Positions 9,111 to 17,464 are shown, counted from the stretch's first letter. The stretch: DNA of 34,736 nucleotides from Pedococcus sp. 5OH_020 (GCF_027812955.1 NZ_JAPYZV010000017.1:1-34736), one strand, 5' to 3'. Translations and numbers: made by a program. Notes: generated by a model not told the origin, from the letters alone.

Positions 9111-10082
9111 GTGTCCTCCGTGCACGCCTGGACCGACCCCGCGCAGACCCCTGACACGCTGCGACCGTGTGTGGCGACCTTCGGGAACTTCGACGGCGTA
9201 CACCTCGGCCATCGGGCCGTGCTCGCCAGGCTGGTGCAGGAAGGGAGCCGTCGCGGCCTTCCCAGCGTCGCGGTGACGTTCGACCCGCACCCGGCGGCGA
9301 TCTTCCACCCGGAGCGGGGGCTGGAGCTCATCTCGCCCGGCCCGCTGCGTGCGGAGCTCCTCGAGTCCACCGGTGTCGACGGGCTGCTGGTGCTGGACTT
9401 CACCCGGGAGTTCGCCCAGCTGACCGCGGAGGAGTTCGTGGTCCAGACGTTCGTGAACACCCTTCGGGCCCAGGCCGTCGTGGTCGGTGAGGACGCGCGC
9501 GGCTTCGGTCGCGGCTACACCGGGGACGTGGCGACGCTGGCCGCGCTGGGAGCGGTGCACGGCTTCGACGTGGTCGTGCTCGAAGATCTGGGGGAGGGCG
9601 AGCGCTGGTCCTCCTCTGCGGTGCGGCGCCATCTGTCCGCAGGCGAGGTGGCCGAGGCGGCCGCCATCCTGGGCCGACCGCATCGGATGAGGGGAACGGT
9701 CGTGCACGGCGCCCACCGCGGCCGCGAGCTCGGGTACCCCACCGCGAACCTCTCCGGCGACTCCCTCGGTCTGGTGCCTGCGGACGGGGTGTACGCCGGA
9801 TGGCTGACCCGCCTGGACCTGGCGGACGACAGCCCGGACCGCACGCTGCCGTGTGCCATCTCGGTCGGCACGAACCCCACGTTCGACGGCACGCTGCGCA
9901 CCGTCGAGGCGTACGTGCTGGACCGTACCGACCTCGACCTCTACGACGAGCGGGTCGCCGTGGAGTTCGTCGAGCACATCAGGCCGACGCTGCGGTTCGA
10001 GTCGGTCGAGGAGCTGCTGACGGCCATGGCAGGGGACATCGAGAAGTGCCGCCAGGTGCTCACCTCCATCGTCCCGTCCTGA
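9111..10082 (+). CDS. ribF: Bifunctional riboflavin kinase/FAD synthetase
   Basis: The protein phosphorylates riboflavin to FMN and adenylates FMN to FAD. The N-terminal FMN adenylyltransferase domain has VATFGNFDGVHLGH at residues 21-34 (nucleotidyltransferase HxGH) and VTFDPHP, and about residues 150-165 carry the SSSAVRRHL motif. The C-terminal riboflavin kinase domain starts near residue 195 with RGTVVHGAHRGRELGYPTAN and includes GTNPTFDG and VEAYVLD. At 323 residues it has normal full length. GTG 9111 follows truB by one base; a second GTG at 9120 is also possible. The 3' end overlaps or abuts the rodA-like gene. Confidence 0.95.
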   Translation: MSSVHAWTDPAQTPDTLRPCVATFGNFDGVHLGHRAVLARLVQEGSRRGLPSVAVTFDPHPAAIFHPERGLELISPGPLRAELLESTGVDGLLVLDFTREFAQLTAEEFVVQTFVNTLRAQAVVVGEDARGFGRGYTGDVATLAALGAVHGFDVVVLEDLGEGERWSSSAVRRHLSAGEVAEAAAILGRPHRMRGTVVHGAHRGRELGYPTANLSGDSLGLVPADGVYAGWLTRLDLADDSPDRTLPCAISVGTNPTFDGTLRTVEAYVLDRTDLDLYDERVAVEFVEHIRPTLRFESVEELLTAMAGDIEKCRQVLTSIVPS

Positions 10083-11196
10083 ACGGTCGGAACCGGCGGG
10101 TCTGGGCCCGGTCCGACTGGGGCCTGGTCGTGGCGGCGCTCGGGCTGTCCCTGGTGGGCGCCCTGCTCGTCTGGTCCGCGACGCGCCACCAGGCAGGTGC
10201 GGCGTACCTCGTCCGTCACCTGGTCAACACGGCCATCGGCGTAGGTCTCGCCGCGGCCGTGACGCAGCTGGGCTACCAGCGGCTGCGGGCGCTGGCGCCC
10301 CTGCTCTACCTCGGCTCGGTGGCCGGGCTCGTGCTGGTCCTCACCCCGCTCGGCTCCACCGTCAACGGGTCGCATTCCTGGATCCTGCTCCCGGCGGGCT
10401 TCTCGGTCCAGCCGTCGGAGTTCGCCAAGGCGGCGCTGTGTCTGGGACTCGCTGTCATCCTGGGGGAGCGGCTCGACCGCCAGGAAGAGCTGGACCACCG
10501 GGACCTCGCACTGGCCGTGGCTGTGGCGGGGGTCCCCGTCGGGCTGGTCATGCTTCAGCCGGACCTCGGGTCGGCTCTCGTGCTGGGCGCGCTCGCTGTG
10601 GGCGTGCTCGTGGTGGCAGGAACGCCCGCGCGGTGGCTGGCGGTCGGCACCACCCTCGTGGTCGCCGGGACGGTGCTCGCGCTCACGACGCCCGTCTTGA
10701 GCGGGTACCAGCGAGACCGGCTGACCGCCTTCGCGAACCCTCAGGCGGACCCTCAGGGCATCGGCTACCAGACGCGACAGGTACGGATCGCGATCGGCTC
10801 GGGTGGCCTCCACGGGCAGGGCCTCTTCCACGGCCGGCAGACGCAGCGGGGCTTCATCCCGTTCCAGCAGACGGACTTCGTGTTCTCCGTGGCGGGGAGG
10901 AGCTCGGGTTCCTGGGGGCGGCCGGCCTGCTCCTGCTCCTCGGCTTCCTCGTGGTCCGCGCCGTGCTCGTCGCGGCCCGGGCCCAGGACGCGTTCGGACG
11001 GCTGACCGCCGTCGGGGTCGCGGCGTGGTTCCTCTTCCAGGTCTTCGAGAACGTGGGGATGAACCTCGGGCTCACCCCGGTGACCGGGCTGCCCCTTCCG
11101 TTCCTGTCGTATGGAGGGTCGTCGATGTTCGCCTGCTGGCTGGCAGTGGGGCTGGTCAACAACGCCCAGCTGCCCGGCGCGTTCCGCAGCGGCTGA
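10079..11196 (+). pseudogene. rodA: RodA/FtsW-family lipid II polymerase, frameshifted
   Basis: The conceptual protein (about 372 residues, multi-pass) is a SEDS-family peptidoglycan glycosyltransferase that works with class B PBPs in cell elongation. Visible motifs are VQPSEFAKAALCLGLAV, MLQPDLGSALVL, GLFHGRQTQRGFIPFQQTDF and LPFLSYGGSSM. The reading frame breaks inside a G-run at about 10894-10897. One frame carries the first 270 or so residues, and the remainder (EELGFLGAAGLLLLLGF onward) is in the next frame. One added G would restore the standard SVAGEELGF. Either the gene is inactivated or the assembly lost a base. The start is uncertain: CTG 10079 overlapping the ribF stop, or GTG 10046 inside ribF. 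It converges with pcm 20 bp downstream. Confidence 0.8.
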
Positions 11197-11215
11197 GGGG
11201 TCGAGGAGGGCGGAG

Positions 11216-11818
11216 TCACGCCCGGTCGGACGCCTGCTCCTGCAGAGGGTCGGTGACCAAGGGCACGAAGCGGTAGCGCCCGTACTCCTCGACGCGAGGG
11301 TGGGGCGCTCCAGGCTGCACGCGGAGCAGGCGCCCGGCGACGGGGATGACGAGGACCCCCTCGGGAGTGAGCTGAGCCACGAGCTCAGCGGGCAGGGAGG
11401 CGGCTTGCGCGGAGACGAGGATCCGGTCGAACGGAGCTGCGGCCTGTAGTCCGAGACGGCCAGGTACCGCGGCGCGGATCTGGGCCCACGGCATGCGTGC
11501 GCGGGCGAGGTTCTCGGCACCGAAGGTAACCAGCTGGGCGACTCTCTCCACGCCGACCACCCAGCCGGTGGGGCCGGTCAGCCAGGCCAGCAGGGCTGTC
11601 GTCCACCCTGAGCCGGAGCCGAGATCGAGGATGCGGTCCCCAGGCTGGACGTCGAGGAGCTCGAGCATGTGACGGACCGTCGTGGGCTGGCTGTTGGTCT
11701 GGCCGTGCCCGATCGGCAGCGGTGCGTCACGGCGACCATGAGCACGTTGGTCGACAGGCAGGAAGTCGTGACGCGGTATTGCCGCCATCGCCTGCACCGC
11801 CCGGCTGGGCGACCCCAT
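11216..11818 (-). CDS. pcm: Protein-L-isoaspartate O-methyltransferase (PCMT)
   Basis: The enzyme uses S-adenosylmethionine to methylate isoaspartyl residues in damaged proteins. About 200 residues are present with the PCMT signature PIGHGQTNSQPTTVRHMLELL, SAM motif I LDLGSGSGWTTALLA, then VVGVERV, and FDRILVSAQAASLP and LTPEGVLVIPV. I chose the ATG at 11818 because a CATACT -10 candidate lies exactly 7 nt upstream (11826-11831), which suggests a leaderless message. An ATG at 11851 would add 11 residues and has only a weak GAGGG upstream. In many actinobacteria such PCMT-like genes lack biochemical proof, so the repair role is by homology. It is convergent with the rodA-like gene. Confidence 0.85.
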   Translation of the reverse strand: MGSPSRAVQAMAAIPRHDFLPVDQRAHGRRDAPLPIGHGQTNSQPTTVRHMLELLDVQPGDRILDLGSGSGWTTALLAWLTGPTGWVVGVERVAQLVTFGAENLARARMPWAQIRAAVPGRLGLQAAAPFDRILVSAQAASLPAELVAQLTPEGVLVIPVAGRLLRVQPGAPHPRVEEYGRYRFVPLVTDPLQEQASDRA

Positions 11819-11863
11819 GCCTACAAGTATGCCGCCGCCCCAGGGCACCATCGGGGACAGCCC

Positions 11864-12748
11864 TCAGCCGGACGAGCCTGCCGCATCCAGGAGGGTCCGG
11901 GCGATGAGCCGGTGGCCAGCGGCGTCCGGATGGTCTCCGTCGTCGGCCAGGAGCGCCGTGGGGTTGCCGCTCCCGTCGCCCTCGAACGGCGCGTAGAGGT
12001 CGACGCAGGTCTGGGCTGCGGCCCTGGCCGCCGCACAGATCTGCGCGTTGGCCGACCGCGTCACCCGGTCGCTCCACCCGGCGAAGCCCTTGCCGTAGTC
12101 CCGGTCCGCGACGTCGCCGTCCTCGAAGACGTTCCAGTACGTGGTCACCAGCACCCGAGCCGTCGGTGGGGTCTCTTGGTGCACTGTGGCCAGGGTCGCC
12201 CGCAGGCGCTGCCCCATGGCCGCCGTGGCATGTCCCACGCAGGACGAGTCACAGTCGCCGGACTGCCAACGCGAGATCAGGGCGATCAGGTCGTTCGCGC
12301 CGATGGTCACCACCACCTGGCTGGCCAGCGCGAGCCGGGCACGGGTGGCGGGCGAGCCCAGCTGGGTGGCGAGGGTGTCGGTCGTCAGCCCCCCGCGGCC
12401 GAGGTTGACCGCCTGGACCGGACGGCTGGCGTGCTCGCCCAGCATCGTGGTGTAGAGCTCGATGAACGGCGTGCAGTCGCAGGCGCCCCCCGCGGTGACC
12501 GAGTCACCGAGCCCCACCACGACAGCCGGGGACGCGGACGAAGTCCCGGTCAGCGGGTCTGTCGGCGAAGGCGTCGACGGGGCGGTCGAGGTCGACGGGG
12601 TGGCGGAGGTCGACGGGGTGGTGGAGGTCGACGGGGTGGCGGTACGTGCAGGGTCTGGAGCAGCGCGCGAGGCACTGCCAAACCCCGTGACGGCCAGCAG
12701 GAGCGCCAGGGCAGCGGTGCGGGCGAGCCGGGTTCGCAGAAAGTGCAT
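11864..12748 (-). CDS. Secreted SGNH/GDSL-family esterase
   Basis: The 294-residue protein has an N-terminal signal peptide (RTRLARTAALALLLAVTGF, cleavage near SRAA). A Thr/Ser/Pro linker (residues 36-70) made of PSTS repeats follows, then an SGNH hydrolase domain. Block I is VGLGDSVTAGG with nucleophile Ser83. Block II has Gly in NLGRGGLTTDT, block III is GAND, and block V is DGDHPDAAGH with the Asp-His pair. Extra Cys residues (CDC, CDSSC, AQIC, QTC) suggest disulphides, which fits export. The substrate is unknown; relatives hydrolyse esters of lipids or glycans. The -10 candidate TAGCCT ends 6 nt before the ATG, implying a leaderless transcript. It is divergent from the radical SAM gene. 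Confidence 0.85.
   Translation of the reverse strand: MHFLRTRLARTAALALLLAVTGFGSASRAAPDPARTATPSTSTTPSTSATPSTSTAPSTPSPTDPLTGTSSASPAVVVGLGDSVTAGGACDCTPFIELYTTMLGEHASRPVQAVNLGRGGLTTDTLATQLGSPATRARLALASQVVVTIGANDLIALISRWQSGDCDSSCVGHATAAMGQRLRATLATVHQETPPTARVLVTTYWNVFEDGDVADRDYGKGFAGWSDRVTRSANAQICAAARAAAQTCVDLYAPFEGDGSGNPTALLADDGDHPDAAGHRLIARTLLDAAGSSG
12590..12643 (-). repeat. 18-bp tandem repeat encoding a PSTS linker
   Basis: About three near-identical 18-bp units (core GTCGACGGGGTGG on the plus strand) encode the Thr/Ser/Pro linker of the SGNH esterase. A partial further unit extends to either side. Unit boundaries are approximate. Confidence 0.7.
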
Positions 12749-12754
12749 CGGGGC

Positions 12755-12760
12755 AGGCTA
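12755..12760 (-). promoter_or_regulatory. Candidate -10 (TAGCCT) of a leaderless SGNH esterase transcript
   Basis: TAGCCT on the minus strand is separated by 6 nt from the ATG at 12748. With usual -10 spacing, transcription would start at or next to the start codon. No Shine-Dalgarno sequence fits between them. Confidence 0.4.
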
Positions 12761-12880
12761 AGGGTCGTTCCTGGGAGGTTCGTGCCGCCGAGGTGGTTGC
12801 GTCGTGGCTCGAACGCACGTCTAGGGGCGGGCCCGGCCGGTCAGTGGCGCGACGTTTTCGGTCGACAGCAGCTCGCGGGC

Positions 12881-12886
12881 TACCCT
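12881..12886 (+). promoter_or_regulatory. Candidate -10 (TACCCT) for the radical SAM gene
   Basis: TACCCT ends 9 nt before the ATG at 12896, so any leader would be only 1-3 nt. A short purine patch (GGAG) overlaps this spacer, so the transcript could be leaderless or nearly so. Confidence 0.35.
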
Positions 12887-12895
12887 GGAGCCATC

Positions 12896-14896
12896 ATGGA
12901 GCGCAACCCAGGAACCACGGTCTTCCCTGCTCTGGAGCCTCTCCTTGATCAGGTCGCCAAGCCGATCCAGTACGTCGGCGGAGAGCTCAACTCCACGGTG
13001 AAGGAGTGGGACTGCGCAGGTCTGGGCCCCGGCGGCGAGGAGCTGACCACGCGGTGGGCGCTCATGTATCCCGACGCCTATGAGGTGGGAGTGCCTAACC
13101 AGGGCGTCATGATCCTCTACGAGGTGCTGAACGAGCGGCCCGACGCCCTGGCCGAGCGGACCTACGCGGTGTGGCCGGACCTGGAGGCGCTGATGCGCGC
13201 GTCCGGCGTACCGCAGTTCACCGTGGACGCGCATCGCGACGTTCGCGACTTCGACGTGCTCGGGGTGTCGTTCTCGACAGAGCTGGGCTACACGAACATG
13301 CTGAACGCCCTCGACCTGGCAGGCATCCCGTTGCACGCCGCCGACCGGACGGAGCGGGACCCGCTCGTCGTCGCCGGTGGGCATGCTGCCTTCAACCCCG
13401 AGCCGATCGCCGACTTCGTCGACGCGGCCATCGTCGGAGACGGCGAGGAGGCGGTGCTTGCGGTGACCGACCTCATCGGTGCCTGGAAGTCGCAGGGGTG
13501 CCCGGGCGGTCGCCGCGAGCTGCTCCTGCGACTCGCCCGCACAGGTGGGGTGTACGTGCCATCGCTGTACGACGTGTCCTATCTGCCCGACGGTCGGATC
13601 CAACGCGTGGCCCCACGGTCCGACGCCTCCGGCGTGCCATGGCGGGTGTCCAAGCACACGGTCATGGACCTCGACGCGTGGCCCTACCCCAAGCAGCCCC
13701 TGGTGCCGCTGGCCGAGTCCGTCCACGAACGTATGTCGGTCGAGATCTTCCGTGGCTGCACGCGAGGCTGCCGGTTCTGCCAGGCGGGCATGATCACCCG
13801 CCCGGTCCGCGAGAGGTCCATCACCGGCATCGGCGAGATGGTGGAGCGCGGCCTGGCAGCAACCGGGTTCGAGGAGGTGGGGCTGCTGTCCCTGTCCTCT
13901 GCCGACCACTCGGAGATCGCGGACATCACCAAGGGCCTCGCCGACCGCTACGAGGGGACGCAGACCGGCCTCTCCCTGCCGTCCACCCGGGTCGACGCCT
14001 TCAACATCGACCTCGCGAACGAGCTCACCCGCAACGGCAGGCGGTCGGGGCTCACCTTCGCGCCCGAGGGCGGAAGCGAGCGGATCCGCAAGGTCATCAA
14101 CAAGATGGTCTCCGAGGACGACCTGATCAGCACGGTCGCTGCCGCGTACGGCGCCGGCTGGCGGCAGGTCAAGCTCTACTTCATGTGCGGGCTGCCGACG
14201 GAGACCGACGAGGACGTCCTTCAGATCGCGGAGCTGGCCAAGCGGGTCATCGAGACCGGGCGCCAGGTCAGTGGCCGACGCGACATCCGGTGCACGGTGT
14301 CCATCGGCGGGTTCGTGCCCAAACCGCATACGCCGTTCCAGTGGTGCGCCCAGCTGGGAGCGGAGGAGACGGACGCCAGGCTGGCGAAGCTGCGTGAGGC
14401 CATCCGGTCCGACCGCAGCTACGGCTCGTCCATCGGGTTCCGGTACCACGACGGCAAGCCGGGGATCGTCGAGGGCCTGCTGTCCCGTGGTGACCGCCGG
14501 GTGGGCCGGGTCATCGAGGAGGTCTGGCGCCAGGGTGGCAGGTTCGACGGCTGGAGCGAGCACTTCTCCTTCCAGCGCTGGATGGGCGCCGCGGAGGTGG
14601 CACTGGCCGACGAGCCCGTCGACGTCGCCTGGTACACGACCCGGGAGCGGAGCGAGGCGGAGGTCCTGCCCTGGGACCACATCGACTCCGGCCTCGACAA
14701 GGAATGGCTCTGGACCGACTGGCAGGACGCCCTGGACGAGACCGAGGTCGACGACTGCCGCTGGACGCCGTGCTTCGACTGCGGGGTATGTCCGCAGCTC
14801 GGCACGGAGATCGAGGTCGGCCCGACGGGCAAGACGCTTCTGCCGTTGACGGTCCTCGGCGCGGGACGCAAGGACCTGCTGGTGCACCAGCACTGA
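12896..14896 (+). CDS. Radical SAM protein, TIGR03960 family
   Basis: The 666-residue protein belongs to the uncharacterised radical SAM family that is paired with, or fused to, DUF2344 proteins. About residues 20-190 form an N-terminal region resembling a B12-binding Rossmann domain (LMYPDAYEVGVPNQGVMILY, VLGVSFSTELGYTNML, VVAGGHAAFNPEP). The radical SAM core follows with EIFRGCTRGCRFCQAG; Cys288, Cys292 and Cys295 would bind the 4Fe-4S cluster. Next come SLSSADHSEI, LTFAPEGGSERIRKVINK and VKLYFMCGLPTETDED. The C-terminus has a CFDCGVCP cluster that may bind a second metal centre. The modification it performs is unknown; conservation beside RNase E/G, L21 and L27 suggests an RNA or ribosome target. 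The ATG at 12896 has TGGAG upstream. Confidence 0.9.
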   Translation: MERNPGTTVFPALEPLLDQVAKPIQYVGGELNSTVKEWDCAGLGPGGEELTTRWALMYPDAYEVGVPNQGVMILYEVLNERPDALAERTYAVWPDLEALMRASGVPQFTVDAHRDVRDFDVLGVSFSTELGYTNMLNALDLAGIPLHAADRTERDPLVVAGGHAAFNPEPIADFVDAAIVGDGEEAVLAVTDLIGAWKSQGCPGGRRELLLRLARTGGVYVPSLYDVSYLPDGRIQRVAPRSDASGVPWRVSKHTVMDLDAWPYPKQPLVPLAESVHERMSVEIFRGCTRGCRFCQAGMITRPVRERSITGIGEMVERGLAATGFEEVGLLSLSSADHSEIADITKGLADRYEGTQTGLSLPSTRVDAFNIDLANELTRNGRRSGLTFAPEGGSERIRKVINKMVSEDDLISTVAAAYGAGWRQVKLYFMCGLPTETDEDVLQIAELAKRVIETGRQVSGRRDIRCTVSIGGFVPKPHTPFQWCAQLGAEETDARLAKLREAIRSDRSYGSSIGFRYHDGKPGIVEGLLSRGDRRVGRVIEEVWRQGGRFDGWSEHFSFQRWMGAAEVALADEPVDVAWYTTRERSEAEVLPWDHIDSGLDKEWLWTDWQDALDETEVDDCRWTPCFDCGVCPQLGTEIEVGPTGKTLLPLTVLGAGRKDLLVHQH

Positions 14897-14904
14897 GAGG
14901 CACC

Positions 14905-14956
14905 ACCGACAAGCAGCACCGACAAGCAGCACCGACAAGCAGCACTGACAAGCGGC
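14905..14956 (+). repeat. 13-bp tandem repeat, four units
   Basis: Three identical units (ACCGACAAGCAGC at 14905-14917, 14918-14930, 14931-14943) are followed by one diverged unit (14944-14956) and a decaying fifth. They begin 9 bp after the radical SAM stop codon. Confidence 0.9.
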
Positions 14957-15029
14957 ACTGAAAACGCAACGCCGACAACGGAACGCGCCGCATTCAGGGA
15001 ACTCACATCAAACCGGTGACATATGTCAT

Positions 15030-15049
15030 CGGGACGAGGGCCCGTCCCG
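15030..15049 (+). terminator. GC hairpin downstream of the radical SAM gene
   Basis: CGGGACG (15030-15036) pairs with CGTCCCG (15043-15049) around a 6-nt loop, followed by TTGTCG. It is a plausible terminator for the plus-strand radical SAM transcript. Confidence 0.5.
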
Positions 15050-15175
15050 TTGTCGAATTGGACCTGTAGGACGGGTGCCGGTTCAGAGCCGAACACAGTG
15101 CCTGCGTCAGCGGGAGGGCCCCCTTCACCAGCTCGCTGACGCCTCCCGGATGCGCTCGTGCGGAGAGCCTCCGGG

Positions 15176-15225
15176 TATGCCGTCCGCTCGCTCGGGCTAC
15201 GCGCTCGGGGCGAGCGGACGGCATA
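15176..15225. terminator. Bidirectional terminator-like inverted repeat
   Basis: A perfect 15-bp inverted repeat (arms 15176-15190 and 15211-15225) surrounds a 20-nt loop, between the convergent radical SAM and two-repeat protein genes. Neither side has a real U-run. Confidence 0.55.
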
Positions 15226-15261
15226 TGTCTGTCCGCGGTCTCTACTGTCCGGCCCTGCAGA

Positions 15262-15888
15262 TCACCCGCTTGTCGCGTGCGAGGCCGGCGCGGTGGCGAA
15301 CCACGGGTGGTGCAGGTCGAGATACCTCACGTCCTGCATCATGGCCATCTCGTCGGCCCACTCCTGGCGGCCCTGCTCAGGCATCTCCTTCTGCTCACCC
15401 TGCCGCGCCTCGTCCTCGCTGCGGAAGGCGACCGTCTCGGTGAACCAGCCGTCGGGCTCCATCGCGATGGTGCCGCCGATGATCTCGGGCCGCTGTTCGT
15501 GAAGCATGTCCATGGGCTGCTCCATGAAGTGGCGGAAGCGCTCGGGGTCGCTCACCCGCCCCTGGATCACCTGGACGAAGCCGGCCTCGTCGGACCCGCC
15601 GTCGAGGAACATCATCGCGTTGTCGCAGTCGTGGAAGGTCGCGGGTCCGTCGAGGCAGGACTCCATACGCTGCCACCACTCACCCTGCTCCGGACGGGCG
15701 GAGTTGCGCGCCGCCGCCTCGCGGCTCTCGAACCGCACGATGCCCACGAACTCGTTGTCGTCGGTGATGCCGTAGGTCCCGCCGAGCCAACCCTGCGCGG
15801 TGGCTCCCATCTGCTCGCGCCACTCGTCGCTGAGCCGGCGCATCTCCCCGGCGTCACGACACTTGCCCTGGATGATCTGGATGAACAC
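15262..15888 (-). CDS. Two-repeat dimeric alpha/beta-barrel-like protein, function unknown
   Basis: I do not recognise a characterised family member. The 208-residue product is an internal duplication. FIQIIQGKC near the start and FVQVIQGRV near residue 105 begin equivalent halves; each continues with a helix, then GG(T) with an acidic turn, then VRFESREAA or VAFRSEDEA. This pattern fits the ferredoxin-like fold of the dimeric alpha/beta barrel superfamily (NIPSNAP, antibiotic biosynthesis monooxygenase and relatives). One chain could therefore form a pseudo-dimer. No signal peptide or membrane segment is seen. GTG 15888 is preceded by GGAGGG at 6 nt; a TTG at 15894 directly abuts that site and is less likely. 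It lies between two genes that are usually neighbours. Confidence 0.7.
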   Translation of the reverse strand: MFIQIIQGKCRDAGEMRRLSDEWREQMGATAQGWLGGTYGITDDNEFVGIVRFESREAAARNSARPEQGEWWQRMESCLDGPATFHDCDNAMMFLDGGSDEAGFVQVIQGRVSDPERFRHFMEQPMDMLHEQRPEIIGGTIAMEPDGWFTETVAFRSEDEARQGEQKEMPEQGRQEWADEMAMMQDVRYLDLHHPWFATAPASHATSG

Positions 15889-16025
15889 CGTCAACCCTCC
15901 GCTTCTCGCCCAGGCCGCTTCACCCTGAAGTGGTCAACTTTCGAAGGTACGCGCAGGGTTGGCCCCGTGTCATCGCCCATGGTGCCGGGCTGCGCCGAGC
16001 GGTCGCGCGCGGGCAGACCCTGCGG

Positions 16026-17393
16026 TCACCGCAGCAGCGTGGTGACCACGTCCCGGAAGACCTCCGTGTGCCGCTCGACATCCGTGCGAGAGGTCTGCGG
16101 GGACATGAGCGCCATGTTGTGGAAGGGCGTCATCAGGATGCCGCGGTTGCACATTGCCAGGTGCAGGTAGGCATCGAGGTCGGCGTCCGCCGCGGCCGCC
16201 GACTCCTGCCCGGACCGCGGGGCGGGCCGGGTGAAGCGGTACTCGGCCCGGGCGCCAAGCCGGGCGACCGACCACGGGAGGTCAAGCGCGTCGACCGTGT
16301 GCTGGACGCCCTCGGCGAAGGCCGTCGCGAGTGCTGTCATGTGCTCGAACGCCTCGGGTGTGAGGACCTCGCCCAAGGTGGCGCGCATGGCGGCCAGGGA
16401 GAGCGCGTTGCCGGCCAGCGTGCCACCCACACCTCCCACGTCCACGATGTCCGCCTCCCCGGACCGGGTATGCCGCATCACGTCGTCGGCCACCTCCGAG
16501 GTGAGGCCGTAGGCGCCGGCCGGGATGCCGCCTCCGATCGACTTCCCGATCACGAAGAGGTCGGGGCGCAGGCCCCACTCCCGGGTCGCGCCGCCCCAGC
16601 CGGCCGAGAAGGTGTGCGTCTCGTCGACCATGAGGAGGGCGCCATACGCGGTGGCCAGGTCGCGCACGCCCGCGAGGAAGCCCTCATCAGGCAGCACGAT
16701 CCCGATGTTGGTGAGCGCAGGCTCGGTGAGAACGGCCGCGACGTCGCCGTGCGCGAGGGCTGCCTCGACCGAGGCAAGGTCGTTCCAGGTCGCCACCCGG
16801 GTGGTGAGGTCGAGGGCGACGGGTGGCGCGACGTTGCCCGGCCGGCTCCTGGCGGTGCCGTCCGGACCGGGCAGGGCGAAGGCCTCGTCCACCGAACCGT
16901 GGTAGCAGTACGCGAACACCAGGATCTTCGGCTTGCCGGTCACCAGGCGGGCCAGCCGGATGGCCCAGCGGTTGGCGTCGGTGGCGGAGAGCGTGAAGCT
17001 CCACAGTGGCAGCCCGAAGCGGCGCTCCAGCTCGGCGCCCACCCATTGCGCGTCCTCGGTCGGCAGCATCGTGGTCACTCCGCCGAGGTCTGCCATCCGT
17101 CGCTGCACCGCTGCGACGGTGGGCGCCGGGGAGTGGCCCGCCATGGCCCCGGTGTCGCCGAGGGCGAAGTCGACGTACTCGTGCCCGTCGACATCGGTCA
17201 CCGAGCTCCCGTGCGCTCGGTCCAGGTACAGGGGAAAGCCACCGGACCACATGTTCATCCAGGTCATCGGTACGCGGCCGAAGAGGTTCCCCGCCCCGGC
17301 GAAGAGCTCCTCGCTCCCAGGGTGCGTGGCCGTGTAGGCCTGCTGCTCGGCGTCGAGGAGGGCTGCGAGGTTGGTACGGTCGAGATGCGCCAT
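16026..17393 (-). CDS. Class III PLP aminotransferase (glutamate-1-semialdehyde aminomutase-like)
   Basis: The 455-residue protein is a fold-type I, class III PLP enzyme. VDFALGDTGAMAGHSP and SFTLSATDANRWAIRLAR form the N-terminal part and the PLP phosphate loop. LMVDETHTFSAGWGG carries the Asp that binds the pyridine nitrogen, VIGKSIGGGIPAGAYG contains the Schiff-base lysine (about Lys284), and GGTLAGNALSLAAM follows. The closest feel is the glutamate-1-semialdehyde 2,1-aminomutase group. However, its SATDANRWAIR segment differs from the usual SGTEA, so this is probably a separate aminotransferase rather than the haem-pathway HemL. The substrate is unknown. A TACGGT -10 candidate ends 6 nt before the ATG, implying leaderless transcription. 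It is divergent from the DUF2344 gene. Confidence 0.85.
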   Translation of the reverse strand: MAHLDRTNLAALLDAEQQAYTATHPGSEELFAGAGNLFGRVPMTWMNMWSGGFPLYLDRAHGSSVTDVDGHEYVDFALGDTGAMAGHSPAPTVAAVQRRMADLGGVTTMLPTEDAQWVGAELERRFGLPLWSFTLSATDANRWAIRLARLVTGKPKILVFAYCYHGSVDEAFALPGPDGTARSRPGNVAPPVALDLTTRVATWNDLASVEAALAHGDVAAVLTEPALTNIGIVLPDEGFLAGVRDLATAYGALLMVDETHTFSAGWGGATREWGLRPDLFVIGKSIGGGIPAGAYGLTSEVADDVMRHTRSGEADIVDVGGVGGTLAGNALSLAAMRATLGEVLTPEAFEHMTALATAFAEGVQHTVDALDLPWSVARLGARAEYRFTRPAPRSGQESAAAADADLDAYLHLAMCNRGILMTPFHNMALMSPQTSRTDVERHTEVFRDVVTTLLR

Positions 17394-17399
17394 GGCTGC

Positions 17400-17405
17400 A
17401 CCGTA
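17400..17405 (-). promoter_or_regulatory. Candidate -10 (TACGGT) of the aminotransferase gene
   Basis: TACGGT on the minus strand is separated from the ATG at 17393 by 6 nt, too little for a leader with a ribosome-binding site. This fits a leaderless transcript. Confidence 0.4.
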
Positions 17406-17458
17406 GGGGCACCGGCGCGAGCGCGGCAGCCAAGTGCTGATTCCGTCGTGGCTCCCCT

Positions 17459-17464
17459 TACGCT
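17459..17464 (+). promoter_or_regulatory. Candidate -10 (TACGCT) of the DUF2344 gene
   Basis: TACGCT is separated from the ATG at 17471 by 6 nt. It fits a leaderless start and shows that DUF2344 has its own promoter here rather than depending on the radical SAM gene. Confidence 0.45.

Larger units (their letters stand above)
14897..15261. other. Non-coding gap with repeats and hairpins between convergent genes
   Basis: This 365-bp stretch holds no gene I can support. It contains 13-bp tandem repeats directly after the radical SAM stop, a 7-bp GC hairpin at 15030-15049, and a perfect 15-bp inverted repeat at 15176-15225. It separates the plus-strand radical SAM gene from two minus-strand genes that interrupt a normally adjacent gene pair. 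Confidence 0.7.

Noticed and set aside
11669-12895. In-frame upstream extension of the radical SAM protein
   Set aside because: It overlaps pcm and the SGNH gene antisense. The family N-terminus begins at ATG 12896.
12821-14938. A 705-codon open frame antisense to the radical SAM gene
   Set aside because: It mirrors the real gene in a GC-rich codon frame, has no recognisable motifs, and the plus-strand gene has clear family signatures.
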